From assembly GCA_040882645.1 (NCBI GenBank), contig JBBEAX010000081.1, positions 1 to 64,000 on the forward strand: a DNA stretch of 64,000 bases, in the 5' to 3' direction. The position numbers were made by a program, and so were the translations under genes. A model generated the notes under the pieces. It was not told the origin of the DNA and did no database searches. It saw only the letters and a list, made by a program, of their open reading frames with translations. This DNA is from JAUYIV01 sp040882645. GTDB taxonomy: Bacteria; Actinomycetota; Acidimicrobiia; Spongiisociales; UBA11373. This document shows, in pieces, positions 47,313 to 55,181 of the stretch. How positions within the stretch are numbered: the first letter of the stretch is position 1; the number at the start of each line of letters is the position of its first letter.

Positions 47313-48830
47313 ATGGGTTTGTTCAAGAAAAAGCGTGTCGAGATCATCCGCCGCGGCGTGGGGGACACCGCCGTCGAGGAGAAGACCACAAGGCGTATCG
47401 GCGGTAGCACCGTCGAAATCACGCGTGTCCGCGAGGTCACGCCGCCGGCCCCGGCGAAGCGGGGCCGTCAGCCCCGGGAGCCCCGGCGCACGGGACGGAC
47501 ACGGCGTGAATCTCGCCCCGAGCCGGAGATCATCACTCCGCCGCCGAGCACCGAGCGCAAGCAGATGCTGGTGCGACGGACTCCCCATCAGACTCAGATC
47601 GTCGTCCTGGAGGGCGCATTGTTGGTCGAGCACTACGTTGCCCGATCCGATCGCCCCTCGCTGACCGACAACATCTATGTCGGCAAGGTCCGCAACGTGC
47701 TTCCCGGTATGGAGGCGGCGTTCATCGACTTCGGCGAACCGAAAAACGGAGTGCTCTACGCCGGAGACCTCAAGGTGGGGAAGGATGGCCGTCGCCCCCG
47801 TATCGAGAAGGCGATGAAGGTGGGCGACGAAGTGCTCGTGCAAGTGGTCAAGGACGCGATGGGCCACAAGGGGGCACGCCTCACCAACGAGGTGAGCCTC
47901 TCCGGCCGATTCGTCGTGCTCGACCCCAACGTCACCTCGCCGTCGGTCAGCCGCCGCCTCGGCGACGCCGAGCGCGATCGACTCAAGGAGATCCACCGGC
48001 AGCTCACCGCCGAGATGGACCTCGGTGATTTCGGGATGATCATGCGTACCGCCTCCGAGGGCGCCACCAAGGTCGAGATCTCCGCCGATATCGAACGCCT
48101 GCTCGGCATCTGGGCCGACATCGAGCAGTCGGTGCCGCAGGGAGCAGCGCCCCGACTGGTGTACGAGGAGCCCCCGATGGTGATCCGCGTCATCCGCGAG
48201 CACTTCACCTCGGAGTTTCGGCGCCTCCTCATCGACGACCCCGCGGTCCACGACGAGGTGATCGGGTATCTCAAGGAGACCGACCCGGACCTTCTGACGA
48301 AGGTGTCGCTGTATGAGGAAGAGATGTCGATCTTCGAGCGCTTCCATGTCGAGGACCAACTCCGCAAGGCGCTCGAACGGAAGGTCTGGCTGCCATCCGG
48401 CGGCCACATCGTCATCGATCGGACCGAGGCACTCACGGTGATCGACGTGAACACCGGTCGATTCGTCGGGCACTCCAATCTCGAGGAAACCGTGCTGCAG
48501 AACAACCTCGAGGCGGCCGAGGAGATCGCCCACCAGCTCCGGCTGCGCGACATCGGCGGGATCATCGTGATCGACTTCATCGATATGGAGATCTCGAAAA
48601 ATCGAGAAGCCGTGCTGCGGCGGCTGCGGGAGGCGCTCGCTCGAGACAAGACCCGCACCCAGGTGTTCGAGGTCTCCAACCTCGGGCTCGTCGAGATGAC
48701 TCGAAAGAACGAGTCTGAAGGCCTCCTCGAGTCGTTTTCTCACCTGTGCCCGACCTGCGCCGGCCGCGGGGTGGTCCTTTATGCGGAAGCGGCCACCGTC
48801 GGCGCCGCCATGCCCGCGGACGGCGAGTAG
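47313..48830 (+). CDS. rng: Ribonuclease E/G family endoribonuclease
   Basis: The protein has 505 residues. A basic/Pro-rich N-terminal extension of about 90 residues precedes the S1 domain (NIYVGKVRNVLPGMEAAFIDFG). The RNase H-like and DNase I-like catalytic core carries the magnesium-binding Asp residues in TVIDVNTGRFVGHSN and IVIDFIDM. The zinc-link is CPTCAGRG. It processes rRNA, tRNA and mRNA. There is no long C-terminal degradosome scaffold, so rng fits; many actinobacteria label it rne. It lies before rplU-rpmA-obgE, the usual order. Confidence 0.94.
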   Translation: MGLFKKKRVEIIRRGVGDTAVEEKTTRRIGGSTVEITRVREVTPPAPAKRGRQPREPRRTGRTRRESRPEPEIITPPPSTERKQMLVRRTPHQTQIVVLEGALLVEHYVARSDRPSLTDNIYVGKVRNVLPGMEAAFIDFGEPKNGVLYAGDLKVGKDGRRPRIEKAMKVGDEVLVQVVKDAMGHKGARLTNEVSLSGRFVVLDPNVTSPSVSRRLGDAERDRLKEIHRQLTAEMDLGDFGMIMRTASEGATKVEISADIERLLGIWADIEQSVPQGAAPRLVYEEPPMVIRVIREHFTSEFRRLLIDDPAVHDEVIGYLKETDPDLLTKVSLYEEEMSIFERFHVEDQLRKALERKVWLPSGGHIVIDRTEALTVIDVNTGRFVGHSNLEETVLQNNLEAAEEIAHQLRLRDIGGIIVIDFIDMEISKNREAVLRRLREALARDKTRTQVFEVSNLGLVEMTRKNESEGLLESFSHLCPTCAGRGVVLYAEAATVGAAMPADGE

Positions 48831-48842
48831 CCGGAAGTCGAT

Positions 48843-48973
48843 AGCCCACGGCACAGCCCACAGCCCACGGCACAGCCCACAGCCCACAGCCCACGGCCCA
48901 TAGCAAAAGGCATATCTGGCTGGTGGCTGGTGGCTGGTGGCTGGTGGCTGTCGGCTGTCGGCTGTCGGCTAAG
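48843..48973. repeat. Heptad element, AGCCCAC and GGCTGGT/GGCTGTC type
   Basis: The left arm has six AGCCCAC units and one GGCCCAT (48843-48901), interrupted twice by GGCAC. The right arm has four GGCTGGT and three GGCTGTC units in one register (48918-48966). The arms are partly complementary. The right arm runs straight into TAAGAT (48970), the best -10 box for rplU. Confidence 0.88.
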
Positions 48974-49005
48974 ATGCGGACCTCCCGGCCTTAGGACCTC
49001 TGACC

Positions 49006-49587
49006 ATGTATGCCATCATCCGCTCCGGCGGTAAGCAGACCAAAGTGCGCGAAGGCGACGTCATCGACGTCGAGCGCGTGCGCGCCGACGGCGAGATCAG
49101 CTTCACCCCGCTGCTCGTTGTTGACGACAAGGGCAAGGTCTATTCGAGCCGTGACGATCTCAAGTCGGCAAAGGTGACCGCCAAGGTCGTCGGGGAGTCC
49201 GCGGGAGAGAAGATCGACATCTTCAAATACAAGGCAAAGACCGGTTACCGCAAGCGCGGTGGACACCGCCAGAAGTACACCACCCTCGAGGTCCTGAAGA
49301 TCGAACTGCCCAAGAAGCAGGCAGCCAAGGCACCCGCGGCCACCGAGGACGCCTCCAAGGAGGAAGCCCCCAAGGATTCGACGCCGGCGGCCGAGCCCGC
49401 GGCGGCCAAGCCCGCGGCAGCCAAACCGGCGGCGAAGAAGCCCGCTGTGGCCAAGAAGCCGGCGCCGAGCAAGAAGCCTGCCGCGGCCAAGAATCCGGCG
49501 GCGAGCAAGAAGCCTGCCGGGGCCAAGAAGCCGGCGGCGAGCAAGAAGCCGGCGGCGGCCAAGCCCAAGCCCAAGAAGGAGTCCTGA
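49006..49587 (+). CDS. rplU: 50S ribosomal protein L21 with long Lys/Ala/Pro tail
   Basis: Residues 1-103 are a normal L21 (MYAIIRSGGKQTKVREGDVI, FKYKAKTGYRKRGGHRQKYT). The remaining 90 residues are a low-complexity tail with repeats such as KKPAAAK and SKKPA, similar to histone H1-like tails. Such extensions occur in some actinobacterial ribosomal proteins; a role in RNA or DNA binding is inferred. It is followed by rpmA after one base. Confidence 0.95.
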   Translation: MYAIIRSGGKQTKVREGDVIDVERVRADGEISFTPLLVVDDKGKVYSSRDDLKSAKVTAKVVGESAGEKIDIFKYKAKTGYRKRGGHRQKYTTLEVLKIELPKKQAAKAPAATEDASKEEAPKDSTPAAEPAAAKPAAAKPAAKKPAVAKKPAPSKKPAAAKNPAASKKPAGAKKPAASKKPAAAKPKPKKES

Positions 49588-49588
49588 G

Positions 49589-49843
49589 ATGTCGAAGACC
49601 AAGGGCGGCGGTTCGACCAAGAACGGCCGTGACTCACACGCCAAGCGCCTCGGTTCAAAGGTGTTCGACGGCCAGGAGGTGACGGCCGGGTCGATCATCG
49701 TCCGACAGCGCGGCACCAAGATCCACCCCGGTCGCAACGTCGGCCGCGGTAACGACGACACGCTCTTCGCCACTGCCAACGGGGTCGTCAGCTATGGCTC
49801 GCGGCGGGGACGCCGCGAAGTCAGCGTCCTCGCCGGCGAATAG
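49589..49843 (+). CDS. rpmA: 50S ribosomal protein L27
   Basis: The 84-residue protein has family sequence GGGSTKNGRDSHAKRLGSK and GSIIVRQRGTKIHPGRNVG. Its N-terminal tail reaches the peptidyl transferase centre. It has no N-terminal extension to be cleaved, in contrast with Firmicutes L27. It lies in the rplU-rpmA-obgE cluster. Confidence 0.97.
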   Translation: MSKTKGGGSTKNGRDSHAKRLGSKVFDGQEVTAGSIIVRQRGTKIHPGRNVGRGNDDTLFATANGVVSYGSRRGRREVSVLAGE

Positions 49844-49862
49844 TCCGCGGCTCGGACGAGCC

Positions 49863-51143
49863 GTGTTCGTCGACGAGGTCACCGTTCACCTGCGCGCCGG
49901 TGATGGCGGCGCAGGGATCGTCGCATTCGAGCGGGTCCGCGGTCGCCCGCGAGGCAAGCCTCTCGGGGGATCGGGCGGGGCCGGGGGCGATGTAATCGCC
50001 GAGGCCAACTCCGAGGTTTCGACGCTGCTCGACTTTCAGCGGCGTCCCCACCGGCGCGCCGAATCTGGAACCCATGGCAAGGGCGACTTTCAGCAAGGGC
50101 GGCGCGGATCGGACCTTGTCCTTGCGGTGCCGTCTGGGACAGTGATTCGAGATGCCGCCGGCACGATGATCGCCGATCTCGCTCGCCCGGGACAGCGGGT
50201 GGTCCTAATGCAGGGGGGTCGCGGCGGCAAGGGAAACGTCGCCCTCGCCGGGCCCAAGGCGCTGGCGCCGACGTTCGCCGAACAGGGTGAGTACGGGCCC
50301 GAGGCCGACTTCACTTTCGAATTGAAGCTGATCGCCGACGCCGCGCTGATCGGATTCCCCAATGCCGGCAAGAGCACCCTGATCGCCCGGGTGTCGGCCG
50401 CCCGCCCCAAGATCGCCGACTATCCGTTCACCACTCTGGAGCCGAATCTCGGCGTGGTCGAGATCGATGATCGTCGTTTCGTCCTCGCAGACATTCCGGG
50501 TCTCATCGAGGGGGCGGCCGAGGGTCGAGGCTTGGGCCATCGGTTCCTGCGGCATGCCGAACGGGCCCGAGCGTTGGTGGTGCTGCTCGACCCCTCGACC
50601 CTCCAGGAGGTCGATTGCGTGAGTCAATTGGGAATCCTCCGCCAGGAGCTGATGAGCCATGACCCCGAACTGGCGGCGCGGGAGGAGATCGTCGCGGTGT
50701 CGAAGGCGGACCTTCCCGAGGCCGCAGTCGCGATCGCGGCTCTTGCTGAAATCGGCGTCGCGGCGCGGGCCATCTCCGCAGTCACCGGCGAGGGGATCAA
50801 TGGGCTATTGCATGCCATCGGCGATGCGGTGGAGCGGGTGGCGCGGGAGGTGCCCGACGCCGAAGGGTACGTGCTGCATCGTCCGAGCCCTCGGGGCTTC
50901 GAAATCCACCACGACGGCAGCAGGTGGGTCGTCGAAGGGCAGGTGGCCGAACGGGCGGTGGCGCTGGACGACCTGACCAAGCCGGAGGCGGCCGGATTCG
51001 CCGCCAGGAGGCTCTCCCGGGCGGGCGTCGACGAAGCGCTCCGCAAGGCGGGTGCCCTGCCCGGCGACGAGGTTCGAATCGGCGACGTCGTCTTCGAGTT
51101 CAGCGACCCGCAATCCGATTCCGATGGCGAGAAGTCGTCTTGA
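49863..51143 (+). CDS. obgE: GTPase ObgE/CgtA
   Basis: This 426-residue GTPase acts in 50S subunit assembly. The Obg glycine-rich domain begins FVDEVTVHLRAGDGGAGIVA and has GSGGAGGDVI and GGRGGKGNVA. The G domain has G1 GFPNAGKST, the switch regions DYPFTTLEPNLGV and ADIPGLIEGAAEGRGLGHRF, and G4 as SKAD instead of NKxD. The C-terminal OCT domain (about 340-415) is present. GTG 49863 fits the family N-terminus; the frame opens earlier inside rpmA. Confidence 0.95.
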   Translation: MFVDEVTVHLRAGDGGAGIVAFERVRGRPRGKPLGGSGGAGGDVIAEANSEVSTLLDFQRRPHRRAESGTHGKGDFQQGRRGSDLVLAVPSGTVIRDAAGTMIADLARPGQRVVLMQGGRGGKGNVALAGPKALAPTFAEQGEYGPEADFTFELKLIADAALIGFPNAGKSTLIARVSAARPKIADYPFTTLEPNLGVVEIDDRRFVLADIPGLIEGAAEGRGLGHRFLRHAERARALVVLLDPSTLQEVDCVSQLGILRQELMSHDPELAAREEIVAVSKADLPEAAVAIAALAEIGVAARAISAVTGEGINGLLHAIGDAVERVAREVPDAEGYVLHRPSPRGFEIHHDGSRWVVEGQVAERAVALDDLTKPEAAGFAARRLSRAGVDEALRKAGALPGDEVRIGDVVFEFSDPQSDSDGEKSS

Positions 51144-51188
51144 GGTCGAGCACCAACCCCTCGGGTCCCCCCGGCGCCCGGGGCTTCG

Positions 51189-51194
51189 TACACT
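51189..51194 (+). promoter_or_regulatory. Putative -10 box of a leaderless promoter
   Basis: TACACT, then 7 bases, then GTG 51202. It selects GTG 51202 rather than the ATG pair at 51223. Confidence 0.5.
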
Positions 51195-51201
51195 CCGGTT
51201 C

Positions 51202-52089
51202 GTGCCAGACCGTCACGATCCGATGATGTTCTCAGATGCCTCGGCGGTGCGTCCGGCCCTCGCCGCCCAGGGCTATCTGGCCGACGACCGCATCGCCCAG
51301 GTGGTCTTCCTGGCCGATCGGCTCGACAAGCCGGTGTTGGTCGAGGGACCCGCCGGGGTCGGCAAGACGGAGCTGGCGAAAGCCGTCGCCGGCGCCACCG
51401 GTAAGCGGCTCATCCGGCTGCAGTGCTACGAGGGTCTCGACGAGTCGAAGGCTCTGTACGAATGGAACTACCGCAAGCAGCTGCTGAGGCTGCAGGCCGA
51501 CCAGGGCCGCGAGTGGTCAGAGATAGAGGCGGACATATTCGGGGAGGACTTTCTGCTCACCCGGCCGCTGCTCGAGGCGATCCGCTCTCCGGAACCGGTG
51601 GTGCTGTTGATCGATGAGGTCGACCGGGTCGAGGTCGAGACCGAAGCGCTGATGCTCGAGGTTCTCAGTGACTTTCAGGTCTCGATCCCCGAGTTGGGGA
51701 CGATCGGGGCGTCGAGCCTTCCGGCGGTCTATCTCACCTCCAACAACACCCGGGAGCTGTCGGAGGCGCTGAAACGGCGCTGCCTCTTCCTTCACATCGG
51801 CTATCCGACGATCGAACGCGAGCGCGAGATTCTCCTGACGCGCGTGCCCGGGCTCGCCGCCGCGCTCGCCGATCGGGTGGCCAGATTCGTCGCCGGGGTG
51901 CGGGCCCAGAACCTGCGCAAACCGCCCTCGGTCAGTGAATCGGTCGACTGGGCACGAACGCTGATTGCCCTCGGTGTCGCCGATATCGACGAGGCCGTCA
52001 TCGGCGACACCCTCAACGTGCTGCTCAAGCACCAAACCGACATCGAGCGAGTGGCCGCCGGCCTCACCGAGGGCACCGCGGCAGGCTGA
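51202..52089 (+). CDS. MoxR family AAA+ ATPase
   Basis: The 295-residue protein has Walker A EGPAGVGKTELA, Walker B VVLLIDEVDRV, sensor 1 VYLTSNNTRELSEALKRRC (arginine finger) and a C-terminal lid. MoxR ATPases act with VWA proteins as metal-cofactor or complex-assembly chaperones. The next gene, coupled through TGATG, is such a VWA protein. The chaperoned target is not evident nearby. Confidence 0.9.
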   Translation: MPDRHDPMMFSDASAVRPALAAQGYLADDRIAQVVFLADRLDKPVLVEGPAGVGKTELAKAVAGATGKRLIRLQCYEGLDESKALYEWNYRKQLLRLQADQGREWSEIEADIFGEDFLLTRPLLEAIRSPEPVVLLIDEVDRVEVETEALMLEVLSDFQVSIPELGTIGASSLPAVYLTSNNTRELSEALKRRCLFLHIGYPTIEREREILLTRVPGLAAALADRVARFVAGVRAQNLRKPPSVSESVDWARTLIALGVADIDEAVIGDTLNVLLKHQTDIERVAAGLTEGTAAG

Positions 52090-53516
52090 TGGCTGCCTTT
52101 CTGACCGCCTTCATTGGCGAACTGCGCGAGGCCGGTGTCCCCGTCTCGATGGTGGAAGCCGTCGATGCAGCCCGGGCGCTCGAGCATGTCGACATCGAAT
52201 CCCGCCTATCGCTGAAGGCGGCCCTCGGCGCCACCCTCGTGAAGAGCGCCCGCCATATCGACGCGTTCGATGCGGCATTCGAGGCGTTCTTCGCGCTGAT
52301 GCCTCCCGGCGGTGAGGATGCCGATCGTCGGGCGTTCGAGGACCACGCTGCCGTGTCCGGATCGGGTGGAGCGGGCGCCGGAGCCAGCGAGGTCGAGGAC
52401 CTGGTGGCGGCACTGTTCAGCTCGCTGCGTGATGGCGACCTCGGCCTGATGCAATCCGTGGTGCGTTCAGCGGTGAGCCGGCTTGCCGGGATGGAACCGG
52501 GCCGTCCGGTCGGTGGCGCCTATTACCTCTATCGCGTGCTGCGACGGCTCCAGCTCGACGAGATCGGGGCGCGGCTGCGTGACGAGCTCGAGACCCCGGG
52601 GGCGTCCCCGATCGAGTCGCGCTTGACCGCGGAGGAGGTAGAACGCAGGCTCGAGGAGTTCCGGGAGGCGCTTCGGGCCGAGATCAGGCGGCGGCTGGTG
52701 GCGGATCGCGGCCGTCAGGCCGTTGCCCGCACCCTGCGACGGCCCCTGGTCGAAGACCTCGACCTGACCACGGCGTCTCGCGATGACCTCGCCCGCGTCG
52801 AGGCGGCGGTACATCCCCTCACCCGGAAGCTGGCAACTCGCCTCGCCCGGCGTAGGCGGCGAGGTCGGGACGGGCGATTGGACGTGCGGCGAACCGTCAG
52901 GTCGTCGCTGCAGACCGGGGGAGTGCCCATCGACCCCCGCTTCCGCTCTCCTCGACCGACAAAACCCGAGATCGTGCTCCTCACCGACATCAGCGGGTCG
53001 GTAGCCACGTTTGCCCGATTCACCATGCAATTCGTCTACGCCATCGCCGCCCAGCTGAATCGGGTCAGGGCCTTCGCCTTCATCGACACTATCGACGAGG
53101 TCACCCGGTTCTTTGGACCCGGGGTCGACTTCACCGAGGCCCTGCGGAAGGTGGGCACCGAGGCCGAAGTCGTGTGGCTCGACGGGCACAGCGACTATGG
53201 CAATGCGTTCGGAACCTTTGTGCTCGAGCACTTCGAGGCAATCACCCCAAGGAGCATCGTCATCGTGACGGGTGACGCTCGTACCAACTACCACGACCCC
53301 AACCCGGCGGCCCTCGCCCGGATCGCTTCGGTGGCGCGGTCGGTCTACTGGCTCAACCCCGAGCGCCGCAGGTACTGGGACACCGGGGACTCGGTGATGG
53401 GCGCCTATGCCGCGGTCTGTGATGAGGTCCACGAGGTGAGGAGCCTTCGCCAACTCGAGAGATTCGTCGAGAAGGTGGCGATCCCCGTCAGTCGGCCGGT
53501 GAGGCGTCTCGTCTGA
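52089..53516 (+). CDS. VWA-domain protein, CoxE-like
   Basis: The 475-residue protein has a helical N-terminal half and a C-terminal von Willebrand A domain. The MIDAS motif DISGSV lies in EIVLLTDISGSVATFARFT; conserved threonine and aspartate regions follow, ending in SIVIVTGDARTNYHDP. CoxE-type proteins work with MoxR/CoxD ATPases. No carbon monoxide dehydrogenase gene is seen, so the CoxE label is structural only. Confidence 0.87.
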   Translation: MAAFLTAFIGELREAGVPVSMVEAVDAARALEHVDIESRLSLKAALGATLVKSARHIDAFDAAFEAFFALMPPGGEDADRRAFEDHAAVSGSGGAGAGASEVEDLVAALFSSLRDGDLGLMQSVVRSAVSRLAGMEPGRPVGGAYYLYRVLRRLQLDEIGARLRDELETPGASPIESRLTAEEVERRLEEFREALRAEIRRRLVADRGRQAVARTLRRPLVEDLDLTTASRDDLARVEAAVHPLTRKLATRLARRRRRGRDGRLDVRRTVRSSLQTGGVPIDPRFRSPRPTKPEIVLLTDISGSVATFARFTMQFVYAIAAQLNRVRAFAFIDTIDEVTRFFGPGVDFTEALRKVGTEAEVVWLDGHSDYGNAFGTFVLEHFEAITPRSIVIVTGDARTNYHDPNPAALARIASVARSVYWLNPERRRYWDTGDSVMGAYAAVCDEVHEVRSLRQLERFVEKVAIPVSRPVRRLV

Positions 53517-53632
53517 CTAGTCCGTCGTCGGGCTGGCAAATGGCCTCTCCTAGAGCGGGGTGTCGGCCCCGCCGACTCAAGGCGCCGGGGCGGGGTGTCG
53601 ATACATGACACGAACAGAGAAAGGTCGCAGGA

Positions 53633-54022
53633 GTGGCTCAGCGTGTATTGGTGGTCGAGGACTCAGCCGTGATTCAGCGGCTGATCTCGGTATGCCTCCG
53701 CCCCGCGGGCGTAGAGGTCGAGACGCGGTCCGACGGCCCCACCGGCCTCGAGGCCGCCCTGACCACCCGGCCCGACCTACTGATCCTCGACGTAGGGCTT
53801 CCCCGGATGGACGGGTGGGAAGTGCTCGAGCGCATCCGCTCGGATGTCCGCACCCGGGGGATGAAGGTGCTGGTGTTGACCGCCCATGCCCAGGAGGAGA
53901 CGCGGGAGCGAGCCGATCGCGGTGGGGCCGATGCTTTCCTCACCAAGCCTTTCCGCCCGGACGACCTGCGTAGCGTCGCCCTCGGGCTGCTTGCCGGCCC
54001 CGCCGCCCAAGCGATCGCGTAG
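53633..54022 (+). CDS. Single-domain response regulator (CheY-like)
   Basis: The 129-residue protein has only a receiver domain: acidic VVEDSA, phosphoacceptor D in LLILDVGLPRMDGWEVLE, Thr in LVLTAHAQ and Lys in FLTKPFRPDDL. It has no output domain, so it must act by protein contact. GTG 53633 has AAAGG upstream. The 116 bases before it have no recognised riboswitch. Confidence 0.9.
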   Translation: MAQRVLVVEDSAVIQRLISVCLRPAGVEVETRSDGPTGLEAALTTRPDLLILDVGLPRMDGWEVLERIRSDVRTRGMKVLVLTAHAQEETRERADRGGADAFLTKPFRPDDLRSVALGLLAGPAAQAIA

Positions 54023-54024
54023 CA

Positions 54025-54052
54025 AGTCTCCAGTCTCCAGTCTCCAGTCTCC
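54025..54052. repeat. Heptad array, AGTCTCC type
   Basis: Four exact AGTCTCC units start 3 bases after the stop codon. A GGCCGGCC-tcc-GGCCGGCC hairpin follows at 54064-54082, as at other heptad loci. Confidence 0.8.
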
Positions 54053-54143
54053 GGGCGGCCTTGGGCCGGCCTCCGGCCGGCCAAGCCGCAAGTCGGGTGT
54101 GAGTCTTCTAACCGGCTCTCCGCGTTGATACCTTCTCGCTGAC

Positions 54144-54575
54144 TTGGTGATTGCGGCGCTCTTGGTTTCATGCCTGCTCGGGCTGCCGGCCGACGGTCCG
54201 ATCGTCCGGGGATTCGCGCCTGAGGGGCTCTACGGCGGCCACTGGGGGATAGACATCACGGTCGCCGCAGGGACGCCGGTTCGCGCCGCCGCCGCGGGTG
54301 TGGTCACCTTCTCGGGACAAGTCGCCGAGCGCGCCAGCGTCACCATCAGCCACGGCGGGTCAGTCCGCACCTCCTACTCGTATCTGAGCCGCCGTTCCGT
54401 GGCGCAGGGTCAGCAGGTCGCTGCGGGCGAGATCATCGGACTGTCGGGCGTCGATCACGGGCTGGAGGCGATCCATTTCTCCCTCCGGCTCGGAGATCGC
54501 TTCCTCGACCCGGTGCGGGCGGGCTGCGGACCTTTGAACCCTGGGCCTGGCGTAAGGCTGGTGGCAGCGGCCTGA
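54144..54575 (+). CDS. Secreted M23-like protein, probably without full catalytic site
   Basis: The 143-residue protein has a short hydrophobic signal-like start (VIAALLVSCLLGL). The LytM/M23 fold shows GGHWGIDITVAAGTPVRAAA (zinc His and Asp), ISHGGSVRTSYSYLS and the last motif as LEAIHFSLR. In active M23 peptidases this last motif is HxH; here the first His is Ala, so the general base is lost while the zinc His is kept. It may be a regulatory (EnvC-like) domain. The start may be TTG 54144 or GTG 54147. Confidence 0.8.
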   Translation: MVIAALLVSCLLGLPADGPIVRGFAPEGLYGGHWGIDITVAAGTPVRAAAAGVVTFSGQVAERASVTISHGGSVRTSYSYLSRRSVAQGQQVAAGEIIGLSGVDHGLEAIHFSLRLGDRFLDPVRAGCGPLNPGPGVRLVAAA

Positions 54576-54598
54576 CCGATCATCGGCGAGCCACCTCC

Positions 54599-54604
54599 TA
54601 TCCT
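54599..54604 (+). promoter_or_regulatory. Putative -10 box of a leaderless nadD promoter
   Basis: TATCCT, then 7 bases, then GTG 54612, with no ribosome site. Confidence 0.5.
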
Positions 54605-54611
54605 GTCGCCG

Positions 54612-55181
54612 GTGCGCCGCGGCATTCTCGGAGGAACATTCGATCCACCACATTGGGCCCATCTGGTAGCCGGGGAAGCCGCCTACCGCGATTTGGGTCT
54701 GGATGTGGTCACCTTCTTTCCCGCAGGGTCGCCGTGGCAGAAGGCCGGCAACCGGGTGAGCGCAGCCGAGCACCGGTGGGCGATGACTCAATTGGCGATC
54801 GACGGCGTCGACTATTTCGACGCCGACGACCGCGAGGTGCGGCGCGATGGATGGACGTACACCATCGACACCCTCGATGAGCTCCATGCCGACGAGGTCG
54901 TCCTGATCCTCGGCGCCGATGCTGCTGCCGGGCTCGAGTCGTGGCATCGCTTCGACGAGGTGATCGAGCGAGCGATTGTCGCCGTGATGCCGCGGGCAGG
55001 GGTCGACCCGACCAAGGTCGAGGCGACCGGAGCGCGCATCGTCTGGCTCGATGTACCGGAGTTTCCGATGAGCGGGACGATGCTGCGCGATCGGCGAGCA
55101 AGTGGACGGAGTATTCGCTTCCTCATCCGCGAGTCGGTAAACGCGTACATCGTCGAGCATGACCTCTATGCCGGGGCGTAA
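54612..55181 (+). CDS. nadD: Nicotinate-nucleotide adenylyltransferase
   Basis: The 189-residue protein makes deamido-NAD from nicotinate mononucleotide. The nucleotidyltransferase motif is GILGGTFDPPHWAHLV, where the usual GxxHxGH has WAH. LILGADAAAGLESWHRFDEV and the second motif MSGTMLRDRRASG are present. GTG 54612 is fixed by the leaderless spacing. It overlaps the next gene by 23 bases. Confidence 0.93.
   Translation: MRRGILGGTFDPPHWAHLVAGEAAYRDLGLDVVTFFPAGSPWQKAGNRVSAAEHRWAMTQLAIDGVDYFDADDREVRRDGWTYTIDTLDELHADEVVLILGADAAAGLESWHRFDEVIERAIVAVMPRAGVDPTKVEATGARIVWLDVPEFPMSGTMLRDRRASGRSIRFLIRESVNAYIVEHDLYAGA

Noticed and set aside
47176..47407. Small Arg-rich frame before the RNase E/G gene
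   Set aside because: It overlaps the well-supported start at 47313 in another frame and has no protein-like features.
53517..53632. Possible cyclic-di-GMP riboswitch before the receiver gene
   Set aside because: The GC-rich hairpins do not match the conserved GEMM core.
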